From assembly GCA_947483345.1 (NCBI GenBank), contig CANKNL010000218.1, forward strand, positions 1 through 5,194: a stretch of DNA of 5,194 nt. Direction: 5' to 3'. This stretch comes from Chitinophagaceae bacterium (lineage in GTDB: Bacteria > Bacteroidota > Bacteroidia > Chitinophagales > Chitinophagaceae). Position 1 is the stretch's first letter; every line of letters begins with the position of its first letter. This document shows positions 1-5,194 of this stretch, in pieces. The translations under genes were made by a program, and so were the position numbers. The notes below the pieces were generated by a model. It had not been told where the DNA came from. It made no database searches and was given only the letters and a program-made list of their open reading frames with translations.

Positions 1-386
1 ACACTTTTTTCTTCAATATCAGATATTTTAAATTCAGGTGGAGTAAGTTTTGGATAAATCAGCATGATACGATTGTGAAACAAAGGCAGGTTTATTAAAA
101 ACGCTTTCAGGGTTTTTCCACCGGCTTCCATCAGGCCACCGTATTTTTCCTTACCGGTCTTTAAAACCCACCATTCGCCAAATGCCTCAAATACTTTGTC
201 TAGCGGCATGTTAAATTCCTCAGATACGGCACCGGCCAGCGTAAACGTGATCTCATCATCGTAGGGCTCGTTGCTTATAAAATAATCAATATCTACGCCA
301 CTGCGTTTTTTTACGGCATCCCATTTATCATCTCCAAAATTGGCCTTTACCAGGTCTTCAATGGCTTTATTTACAATACCGTACAC
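1..386 (-). CDS. H-NOX (haem NO/O2-binding) sensor domain protein, N-terminal 128 residues, cut by the window edge
   Basis: The visible translation begins VYGIVNKAIEDLV (first residue Met in the cell) and follows the H-NOX fold throughout: GDDKWDAVKKRSG near residues 18-30, EPYDDEITF near 40-48, the FGEWWV segment near 69-74, and FLINLPLFHNRIML near 96-109. His104 matches the proximal haem-ligand histidine of the family, and Pro116 in LTPPEF matches the conserved haem-distorting proline. The family's Tyr-x-Ser-x-Arg haem-propionate motif should follow just past the edge, so haem binding is not fully shown. H-NOX proteins sense NO or O2 in the cytoplasm and usually control a histidine kinase or cyclase. 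A stand-alone protein is about 180 residues; a fusion to a kinase is also possible. The start is GTG at 386-384: an in-frame TGA lies at 422-420, no ATG or TTG lies between, and Tyr-Gly directly after the start is typical. The 113-base gap from the FIST gene shows no promoter, which fits cotranscription. Confidence 0.93.
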   Translation of the reverse strand, partial: MYGIVNKAIEDLVKANFGDDKWDAVKKRSGVDIDYFISNEPYDDEITFTLAGAVSEEFNMPLDKVFEAFGEWWVLKTGKEKYGGLMEAGGKTLKAFLINLPLFHNRIMLIYPKLTPPEFKISDIEEKS

Positions 387-499
387 GATTATTTTTTTTA
401 ATGATGAACTAAAAGTAATTCATGATCATATCACCTGTTACACTTTGGGTCATCAATTACTCGAATCCCTATCCTTGCTTCTTTTCCGGATACAGCCGA

Positions 500-1639
500 T
501 CATGATTCGTAAAATGAGGTTATGGTCATGGTTTGATTATGAAACTGACATTCATTCCCTGCATCAACAGGTGAGATCTCACCATAAGAGTAAAATCCAG
601 CCATCACGGTTTCATTACCAAAAATAGTATTTACGGCCTCTACTTCTTCAACAGTTCGTGACCCCAAAATAAGTTTTCTGCCTACACAGCTGATCAATAA
701 GGCAAAACTGGGTTTATCCCTTTGTTTCAATAAAGTTTGTTGGGCAGCAATTGATGCGGCTCCGGTTAGCTTATCAAAATTGGCTTTCATGAACCTCACT
801 TTTGACCCTTCCGGAACATCTCCGGCAAAAGTCATGCTTTTCTGTTCTTCATCAATGGAAAGTATGGTCCGTACTATAGGTTTAACAGCACCCGGTATAA
901 TTACTGAAAGAGGAAATAAAAGGGCTGACCCGGGTAAATTTTCTGCTTCAGGGCCAAGGTATTGTTTATACAGTTCCAATGCACTTTGATTTTCTATTTC
1001 AAATAACCTGTTCCCCGATGATTTTGTAACTTCTTTTTCCAGTCCGAAAATATCCCATCCGCCCTTTGAACCATGGGTTACACTGATATCTTTTCCATAA
1101 AATCCGATTGCGATGATTTTCCCCGCAACAGGCTGCTCGTTCAATCCCACTAAAGTAGATTGGAAGTTGACATTATCACCGGCAAGGCCTCCGGATACCA
1201 ACACATGTTTACCCACTGCAAAATTTAACCCTTTTACCAATTCACTTCCATTTACCAGGCTCCCGTCAGAAAAAACCATGACATAAGTAAGATCTTCTTT
1301 TGGTATCAGATCACAAAGCTTAATTACAGCATCATAACTGTTTGCAAAATCATGGATACTTACTGAACTGCTGAGGATTTTTGTTTTATCGAATTGTAAC
1401 GCAACAGCTACCAAAGAATTATTTTGTATAGTCCCCTGATAGATTTCGCCTGCTGTGCTGCACATGGCAATGTCTGCCGCCGGGAATTGGCATTTAGCCG
1501 AAGCATATATTTTCTCATTAATGAATGACTCCTTTCCGCCAAAGCATAAAACCAATTGCGCCTTGTGTTGATCAATTACTTCACCGGATGAATCATTTGT
1601 CCATGTATTTTCTACAAACTGAAAAAGAGCGCTGATCAT
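500..1639 (-). CDS. Stand-alone FIST-domain sensory protein (possible NosP-like haem/NO sensor)
   Basis: This 379-residue protein has FIST_N followed by FIST_C and no other domain, no signal peptide and no membrane segment, so it should be cytoplasmic. Family landmarks are CSTAGEI at 60-66, VSGGLAGDN at 148-156, THGSKGGW at 188-195, RLFEIENQSALELY at 211-224, SCVGRKLILG at 317-326, GFYSYGEISP at 348-357 and CQFHNQTMTI at 364-373. FIST domains are ligand-binding sensor domains found with kinases, cyclases and chemotaxis proteins. One branch, NosP, binds haem and NO and controls a partner histidine kinase. The neighbouring H-NOX gene makes a NosP-like role plausible, but the haem ligand cannot be assigned by eye; the histidines are His25, His96, His145, His189 and His367. 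A small-molecule ligand other than NO is equally possible. The ATG at 1639 is the first start after an in-frame TAA. It lies 165 bases downstream of the regulator and 113 bases upstream of the H-NOX gene. Confidence 0.95.
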   Translation of the reverse strand: MISALFQFVENTWTNDSSGEVIDQHKAQLVLCFGGKESFINEKIYASAKCQFPAADIAMCSTAGEIYQGTIQNNSLVAVALQFDKTKILSSSVSIHDFANSYDAVIKLCDLIPKEDLTYVMVFSDGSLVNGSELVKGLNFAVGKHVLVSGGLAGDNVNFQSTLVGLNEQPVAGKIIAIGFYGKDISVTHGSKGGWDIFGLEKEVTKSSGNRLFEIENQSALELYKQYLGPEAENLPGSALLFPLSVIIPGAVKPIVRTILSIDEEQKSMTFAGDVPEGSKVRFMKANFDKLTGAASIAAQQTLLKQRDKPSFALLISCVGRKLILGSRTVEEVEAVNTIFGNETVMAGFYSYGEISPVDAGNECQFHNQTMTITSFYES

Positions 1640-1694
1640 AAATTTATGGAGTTATTTTTTAGCAGATAAACAATTATACATGTCTACATAGTAA

Positions 1695-1725
1695 AAATGA
1701 TACCAAGAATATATATCTGTTCAAA
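1695..1725 (-). promoter_or_regulatory. Weak candidate Bacteroidota-type promoter for the FIST/H-NOX genes
   Basis: On the minus strand TTTG (1725-1722) matches the -33 element. After exactly 19 bases comes TATCATTT (1702-1695), which matches the -7 consensus TAnnTTTG at four of six defined positions. The untranslated leader would be roughly 50 bases. The spacing is right but the -7 box is poor, and chance is possible in sequence this AT-rich. Confidence 0.28.
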
Positions 1726-1761
1726 GCATTGAAATACAGCCTATTAAAAAATAATCGTTAC

Positions 1762-1802
1762 TCCGTGATTCCATATTACGGAAATGAATTCCAAAATATG
1801 GA
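1762..1802. repeat. Overlapping inverted repeats just after the regulator stop codon
   Basis: TCCATATT (1770-1777) and AATATGGA (1795-1802) are perfect 8-base inverted arms. Inside them GGAA (1780-1783) and TTCC (1789-1792) form a second, coaxial 4-base stem with a 5-base loop. A competing 5-base stem, TCCGT (1762-1766) with ACGGA (1778-1782), overlaps the left arm. The structure begins two bases beyond the regulator's TGA. On the minus strand no T-run directly follows the main stem (a T6 tract comes about 18 bases later), so it is not a classic intrinsic terminator. It could be an mRNA 3'-end or processing hairpin, an attenuator, or a protein-binding dyad. Confidence 0.6.
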
Positions 1803-1804
1803 CA

Positions 1805-3151
1805 TCAATTCGCCGCTCCGGCCTGCATCATTTTATAGATTGTACTTTTCCCAATATCGAGCATTTTGGCTGTTCGCATCACATCATCATCATTTTTTTT
1901 GAGGTAAAATTTAATGATGTCATTGGTATATTGCCGCAATGTTTTTTCCTCTGTAATAAAAGTTTCATCCTCTGTAGCCGACATATAACTGATGTCGATC
2001 GCCTTGATTGCAGAACCATCGCTCATCACTGCTGCAAGTTCAATCATTGACTTTAATTCCCTTACATTACCCGGATAATTATAACGCATCAATTTATCTT
2101 TTGCATCCTGGGTAAAACTGATAATACCCATTTTGTTTTCCCGTACAAATTCATCTAAAAAATACCGGGCCAGTATTAAGATGTCGTTCCCCCTATCCCG
2201 CAATGCCGGAAGTTCGATTGACAGCCCAATGATTCGATAATACAGGTCTTCCCTAAAATTTCCCTTCTTTACTTCAGTTGCCAGGTTCTTATTTGTGGCA
2301 ATAATTAAACGAACATCAAATTTTACATTTTCATTACCCCCAACACGTACCACTTCCCTTTCCTGCAATACCCGAAGTAATTTACTTTGGAGGCTTAAAT
2401 CCAGTTCCGCTATCTCATCTAAAAAAATAGTCCCCCCATTCGCTTCTTCAAATTTCCCTTCTTTTCGTGCAATGGCTCCCGTAAAAGCCCCTTTCTCATG
2501 CCCAAACAGTTCGCTTTCGATGAGTTCGTTTGGAATAGCTGCCATGTTTACGGCAACAAATTTTTTCCTTTTCCGGTCACTGTTATAATGAATGGCTTTA
2601 GCCACCACCTCTTTACCGGTTCCGGTCTCACCGGTGATGGATATATTAATATTGTTTTTGGACGCTTTGTCCATCAACACAAATATCTTTTGTAAAACAG
2701 CACTCTGTCCCTTGATACTGTTATCAAAAGAAAATTTTTGCCCCAATTCTTCCTTAAGGTGGGCTACCTCTTTTTTAAGTATGCCCGTTTCCCTTAACTT
2801 GATCACTGTATTCCACAATATATCTTTAGTATTCTCATCTTTTATTAGGTAATCGGTGACCCCTTTCTTCAGCAGGTCAACGGCAACTGCAATATCTTCC
2901 TGACCACTGATGACTATGACAGGCACTTGATTGTTGATTTCTTTAATTTTTTGATAGAGTTTATCACCTGTAAAATCAGGTAATGAATAATCAATGGTGA
3001 TAATATCCGGATTTTTGTATAGATTTTCCAGGCAATCTTTGCCACTTTTAAAGCAGGTAATACTGTAATCAGGATTCAATGAAAGGTGATACTCCAATAT
3101 TTCACCATACCAGGAATCATCCTCTACAATAAAAATTTTATAAGGCTCCAT
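1805..3151 (-). CDS. NtrC-family sigma-54-dependent response regulator
   Basis: The 448-residue protein has all three modules of the family at usual length. The receiver domain (about 5-120) has acidic residues Glu10-Asp11-Asp12, phospho-acceptor Asp54, Ser82 and Lys104. The AAA+ sigma-54 interaction domain (about 145-375) has Walker A GETGTGKE at 174-181, the sigma-54-contacting GAFTGA loop at 221-226, Walker B GGTIFLDEI at 239-247, FREDLYYRI at 299-307 and NVREL at 362-366. The C-terminal Fis-type helix-turn-helix (about 420-444) has the LDIGKSTIYK recognition segment. All key residues are present, so it should be an ATP-dependent activator switched on by phosphorylation from a histidine kinase. 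No kinase is in the window. The ATG at 3151 is the first start after an in-frame TAG and has no Shine-Dalgarno site. The gene heads the leftward FIST/H-NOX cluster, which suggests those sensors act upstream of it, but the link is inferred from position only. Confidence 0.97.
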   Translation of the reverse strand: MEPYKIFIVEDDSWYGEILEYHLSLNPDYSITCFKSGKDCLENLYKNPDIITIDYSLPDFTGDKLYQKIKEINNQVPVIVISGQEDIAVAVDLLKKGVTDYLIKDENTKDILWNTVIKLRETGILKKEVAHLKEELGQKFSFDNSIKGQSAVLQKIFVLMDKASKNNINISITGETGTGKEVVAKAIHYNSDRKRKKFVAVNMAAIPNELIESELFGHEKGAFTGAIARKEGKFEEANGGTIFLDEIAELDLSLQSKLLRVLQEREVVRVGGNENVKFDVRLIIATNKNLATEVKKGNFREDLYYRIIGLSIELPALRDRGNDILILARYFLDEFVRENKMGIISFTQDAKDKLMRYNYPGNVRELKSMIELAAVMSDGSAIKAIDISYMSATEDETFITEEKTLRQYTNDIIKFYLKKNDDDVMRTAKMLDIGKSTIYKMMQAGAAN

Positions 3152-3171
3152 AGGATCAAGTATATACTAAA

Positions 3172-3179
3172 CAAACTTA
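3172..3179 (-). promoter_or_regulatory. Candidate -7 promoter element of the response regulator gene
   Basis: The minus strand reads TAAGTTTG, a perfect match to the Bacteroidota -7 consensus TAnnTTTG, with its end 20 bases upstream of the ATG. The implied leader is about 15 bases. A TTTG -33 element at the usual spacing is absent: TTTG occurs 11 and 28 bases upstream, not near 19. Expression may therefore depend on an activator, or the match is fortuitous. Confidence 0.4.
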
Positions 3180-3187
3180 TTTGCTGT

Positions 3188-3209
3188 TTCCAAATTGTGG
3201 AAGATTCCA
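3188..3209. promoter_or_regulatory. Operator-like TTCCA/TGGAA half-site cluster upstream of the regulator
   Basis: Three 5-base half-sites alternate in orientation: TTCCA (3188-3192), five bases, TGGAA (3198-3202), two bases, TTCCA (3205-3209). Both adjacent pairs are perfect dyads. The cluster covers the region where the -33 element of the regulator's promoter would be, a position suited to autoregulation or repression. A similar dyad, TTCCA-N5-TGGAC, lies at 1789-1803 before the FIST gene. The binding protein is not known; the neighbouring regulator is the natural candidate. Confidence 0.4.
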
Positions 3210-3244
3210 AAATTACTATAAAAAGTCTACTTACAACCATTAAT

Positions 3245-3277
3245 AAGTTACCCATTGCTGTAACTTTTAGTAAACTT
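3245..3277. repeat. AAGTTAC-N8-GTAACTT dyad with an added direct repeat
   Basis: AAGTTAC (3245-3251) and GTAACTT (3260-3266) form a perfect 7-base inverted repeat with an 8-base spacer. A near copy of the right arm, GTAAACTT (3270-3277), begins 10 bases after it, about one helical turn. This arrangement suits a dimeric transcription factor upstream of either divergent gene, but arms this short can occur by chance in AT-rich DNA. Confidence 0.35.
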
Positions 3278-3389
3278 CTGCCCCCAAAAAAATAGCATCT
3301 ATAGTTCTAATAGAAACCTACCGCACAGAACAAGATGAATAATGACATTCCTAAATGGATAAACAGCTATCAATAAAACTAAACTCACT

Positions 3390-3476
3390 GATTCCAGTCA
3401 CTGTAGTATTCAAGGAATCGATTTTGGAGAGTATCAATATTCATTTTAAGATACCTCCTGATTCATCTGCAGGAAT
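3390..3476 (+). repeat. Overlapping, mutually exclusive inverted repeats upstream of the secreted-protein genes
   Basis: GATTCC (3390-3395) is the perfect inverse of GGAATC (3414-3419). The same GAATC (3415-3419) also pairs with GATTC (3460-3464), enclosing a stronger stem of GGAGAGTATC (3426-3435) with GATACCTCC (3450-3458): nine base pairs with one bulged A and a 14-base loop. GGAAT recurs at 3472-3476. If transcribed rightward, the RNA could fold in alternative ways, like an attenuator, but no T-run follows and it lies about 150 bases before the ATG. It could also be a cluster of protein-binding sites. Confidence 0.35.
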
Positions 3477-3623
3477 ATATAAATATATAAACGTAAAAAT
3501 GTCCATTTTATGTATTTTTTTCCAAAATAAAGATTGATGATATTTTTTTATAATTGTAAACTATTGTATATCAATGTTTTAAAATTTGGTATTATTCTTG
3601 AAAACTGGCATCACAAGAAAAAA

Positions 3624-4898
3624 ATGAAACAACTTCTCTGCATATTATTTTATTTTTTCTCTGGTTCAACAGGGAATGCCCAAGGTAACTGGGTAGCTTC
3701 AGGCAGTGAAGTAGTTAACTTCAGTGTGGTTGACATAGCAGCCATTGGAGGTATTGGATGGAGTTCAGAAAGGGGGCCCATACCCGGCTATTTTAGTGCA
3801 ACTGATACGGCAGCTTATACCGGATGCTCTGATGCTGCAAACATTGATGGGTACCTGAAAAAATATGGAAATAATGCTTTTATATTTCCCGTTGGAAGTG
3901 GTGATAAACTAAGATCACTGGAAATTTCGGCACCGGCTAATTTAACCGATACCTATGCAACAGCCTGGATCACGGGAAACCCCACTGAAAACCATGATCC
4001 GACTTCACCGAATGCAGGAGCACACCCCGTTTCTTCAGTATCCTTTCCAATTGCATCGGTCAGTACTGTTGGTCAATGGGACTGGCAGGTAGGAGATGCT
4101 GATCATCTGGGGCCCGGAACAACCGGTACAGGTGAAGGTTTGACGATAAAGGTCAGCATTCCCGATATGACGCTTTTTGCTACAGCAACCAGTTTGAGAC
4201 TGGTAGGCTGGAATGGCACCACCTGGATCGACCTTAGCGAAACATCAACAGCAAGCGGCAATACAGAAAACAGTACATTAACCGGTACTATGGTACCCAA
4301 TATCACCGCCATCGCCATAGGAAGGATCGCATCGGCCCTGCCACTTAAATTAGAAAGCTTCACTGCATCATCTTCCAATTGTAACACTGTTTTAAATTGG
4401 AAAACTTCCAATGAAATCAATACCAACAAATTTATTGTAGAACAAAGTTTTGATGCCGTTCATTTCACGACACTAATTGCGGTTGCCGCTTCGGGTCCTT
4501 TATACGGAAACCGCTACAGCACTACAGTAGCACAACCTTACGGAATAGCTTATTACCGATTAAAAATATACGATAACGATGGTTCGTATATATATTCGCA
4601 GACCGTTTCTTACCGCAACAATTGTACGGCTAGTGATCAGATGCAAGTCTATCCAAACCCGGTATCGGCCTACGAGAATATCTATTTAAATTTCACGACA
4701 TCCTTCAGGGGACAAGCGGATTTCATCATATTCAACAGTATCAGTCAAAGAGTCCTGTCAAAAAAGATCCAGGTCACAGAAGGTAAAAACCTAATCGCGA
4801 CAGAGGTATTAAAGTTAACCGCAGGCACCTACTTCATCAGATTGATCGGTGCAGATGGAAAACAGATCGGCACTGTACAAAAATTTATAAAACAATAA
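3624..4898 (+). CDS. T9SS-secreted protein with C-terminal type A sorting domain
   Basis: The 424-residue protein starts MKQLLCILFYFF and has a short signal peptide, probably cut after Ala19 (GNA|QGN). Residues about 20-235 hold an unassigned, Gly/Ser/Thr-rich region that includes the NAFIFPVGSGDK segment (84-95) seen in many Bacteroidota surface proteins. Residues about 239-330 form the usual pre-tail beta-sandwich, marked by LPLKLESFTA (239-248), VLNWKTSNEINTNKFIVEQS (256-275), YYRLKIYDNDG (310-320) and YSQTVSY. The last 85 residues are the T9SS sorting domain: VYPNPVSA (342-349), then LTAGTYFIRL (398-407) and terminal VQKFIKQ. It should cross the inner membrane by Sec and the outer membrane by T9SS, ending cell-attached or released; no enzyme motif is visible. 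The frame stays open back to an ATG at 3534, but 3624 places the signal peptide correctly at the N terminus after an A-rich run. It is probably cotranscribed with the gene 17 bases downstream. Confidence 0.94.
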   Translation: MKQLLCILFYFFSGSTGNAQGNWVASGSEVVNFSVVDIAAIGGIGWSSERGPIPGYFSATDTAAYTGCSDAANIDGYLKKYGNNAFIFPVGSGDKLRSLEISAPANLTDTYATAWITGNPTENHDPTSPNAGAHPVSSVSFPIASVSTVGQWDWQVGDADHLGPGTTGTGEGLTIKVSIPDMTLFATATSLRLVGWNGTTWIDLSETSTASGNTENSTLTGTMVPNITAIAIGRIASALPLKLESFTASSSNCNTVLNWKTSNEINTNKFIVEQSFDAVHFTTLIAVAASGPLYGNRYSTTVAQPYGIAYYRLKIYDNDGSYIYSQTVSYRNNCTASDQMQVYPNPVSAYENIYLNFTTSFRGQADFIIFNSISQRVLSKKIQVTEGKNLIATEVLKLTAGTYFIRLIGADGKQIGTVQKFIKQ

Positions 4899-4915
4899 CC
4901 GATTTTTAAAAGCAA

Positions 4916-5194
4916 GTGAATAGAAAACAATTTCATAAGATCGTATCAGTTACCCTGTTTAGCATCGCATTTTGCTATTGCCCAAACTTGTTTTCGCAAA
5001 TGAAAGTAGGTAATAACCCGGCATCCATAAATTCCAATTCGGCATTTGAAATTGAATCAGGAAACAAGGGCTTGTTGTTACCAAGAATTGCACTCAGCGC
5101 AACTACCAGAGCTACCCCATTAAATAGTTTTGTAAAGGGTATGCTGGTGTACAATACAGCTACAGATAATGATATTACACCTGGTCTTTATTAT
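4916..5194 (+). CDS. Secreted surface/fibre-like protein, N-terminal 93 residues, cut by the window edge
   Basis: The frame is open to the last base of the window. It starts at GTG (MNRKQFHKIVSVTLFSIAF), preceded in frame by TAA at 4907-4909 with no other start between. The signal peptide is probably cut after Ser27 (NLFS|QMKVG). Cys20 is not in a good lipobox because Phe precedes it. The mature start shows the Bacteroidota pattern of SAFEIESGNKGLLLPRIALS (42-61) followed by VKGMLVYNTATD (73-84) and GLYY at the edge. That pattern opens many large extracellular proteins of the phylum, some ending in tail-fibre or T9SS domains. The rest of the protein, and so its function, is outside the window. 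It lies 17 bases after the T9SS protein on the same strand, which points to a shared transcript and a related role at the cell surface. No Shine-Dalgarno site is present. Confidence 0.87.
   Translation, partial: MNRKQFHKIVSVTLFSIAFCYCPNLFSQMKVGNNPASINSNSAFEIESGNKGLLLPRIALSATTRATPLNSFVKGMLVYNTATDNDITPGLYY

Larger units (their letters stand above)
1640..1804 (-). other. Intergenic region between the sigma-54 regulator and the FIST gene
   Basis: This is a 165-base AT-rich gap read leftward. Just after the regulator stop codon it holds overlapping inverted repeats (1762-1802), then a weak candidate promoter (1695-1725), and then an A-rich stretch before the FIST ATG. The gap is longer than a simple operon junction, so FIST and H-NOX could have their own promoter as well as read-through from the regulator. 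No coding potential is seen. Confidence 0.6.
3152..3623. other. Divergent intergenic regulatory region (472 bases)
   Basis: This AT-rich stretch separates the leftward regulator from the rightward secreted-protein genes and must hold promoters for both. It contains a -7-like box and TTCCA/TGGAA dyads near the regulator, an AAGTTAC/GTAACTT dyad at 3245-3266, and a set of overlapping inverted repeats at 3390-3476. A 60-codon open frame at 3355-3537 is the only sizeable plus-strand frame here. It has no recognisable motif and overlaps the repeats, so I do not call it a gene. No convincing promoter for the rightward genes was found. Confidence 0.7.

Noticed and set aside
387..499. A separate promoter or terminator between the FIST and H-NOX genes.
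   Set aside because: On the minus strand there is no TAnnTTTG-like box, no TTTG -33 element and no stable hairpin followed by T-residues.
340..627. A 95-codon plus-strand frame across the FIST/H-NOX junction.
   Set aside because: It overlaps the 3' end of FIST and the 5' end of H-NOX on the opposite strand, and its translation shows no domain or signal.
2295..2852. Several plus-strand open frames opposite the response regulator.
   Set aside because: They are shadows of the strongly supported AAA+ coding sequence on the other strand.
3355..3537. A 60-codon plus-strand frame in the divergent region.
   Set aside because: It has no recognisable motif or signal peptide, it overlaps a cluster of inverted repeats, and it lies in AT-rich non-coding sequence. 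Its length is within what chance allows.
3581..3588. AAAATTTG as a -7 promoter box for the T9SS gene.
   Set aside because: One defined position is wrong and no TTTG lies at suitable -33 spacing.
3587..3601. A sigma-54-like promoter before the T9SS gene (TGG, four bases, four bases, TTGA).
   Set aside because: The GG-N10-G spacing is right, but the CAC after TGG is missing and the essential GC is GA. In AT-rich DNA this is weak, and no other evidence links the gene to sigma-54.
3534..3623. A 30-codon upstream extension of the T9SS protein from an earlier in-frame ATG.
   Set aside because: The signal peptide begins exactly at the ATG at 3624, and the extension would bury it behind about 30 residues. 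The upstream sequence reads like AT-rich leader.
4103..4429. A 108-codon minus-strand frame inside the T9SS gene.
   Set aside because: It is antisense to a well-supported coding region and has no family resemblance.

Overview
The window looks like part of a Bacteroidota chromosome, probably a Chitinophagaceae-like relative. The evidence is a secreted protein with a C-terminal type IX secretion (T9SS) sorting domain, a second secreted protein of the 'KGLLLPR...GMLVYNT' surface-protein type common in that phylum, moderate-to-low GC, A-rich sequence instead of Shine-Dalgarno sites before start codons, and one perfect TAnnTTTG-type -7 promoter box. The genus is a guess. No RNA gene, insertion sequence, CRISPR array or phage gene is visible.

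The left part (1-3151) is all on the minus strand and reads right to left. It holds an NtrC-type sigma-54-dependent response regulator (3151-1805), a stand-alone FIST-domain sensor (1639-500) and the N-terminal 128 residues of an H-NOX haem nitric-oxide/oxygen sensor (386 to beyond position 1). H-NOX proteins are established gas sensors, and some FIST proteins (the NosP group) also bind haem and NO. The set therefore looks like a signalling module in which one or two haem-type sensors feed a phosphorelay ending in the sigma-54 activator. No histidine kinase is in view; it would be expected past the left edge, either fused to the H-NOX domain or as the next gene.

The 472-base divergent region (3152-3623) separates this module from a rightward pair. 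It contains a candidate promoter for the regulator, overlapped upstream by TTCCA/TGGAA dyads, a second dyad (AAGTTAC-N8-GTAACTT), and overlapping inverted repeats in the upstream region of the rightward genes. A related TTCCA-N5-TGGA dyad recurs between the regulator and the FIST gene, so it may be the regulator's binding site.

The right part (3624-5194) is on the plus strand. It holds a 424-residue T9SS-secreted protein followed 17 bases later by the start of a second signal-peptide-bearing surface protein that runs off the right edge. They are probably cotranscribed. Whether the sensory module controls them cannot be decided from this window.
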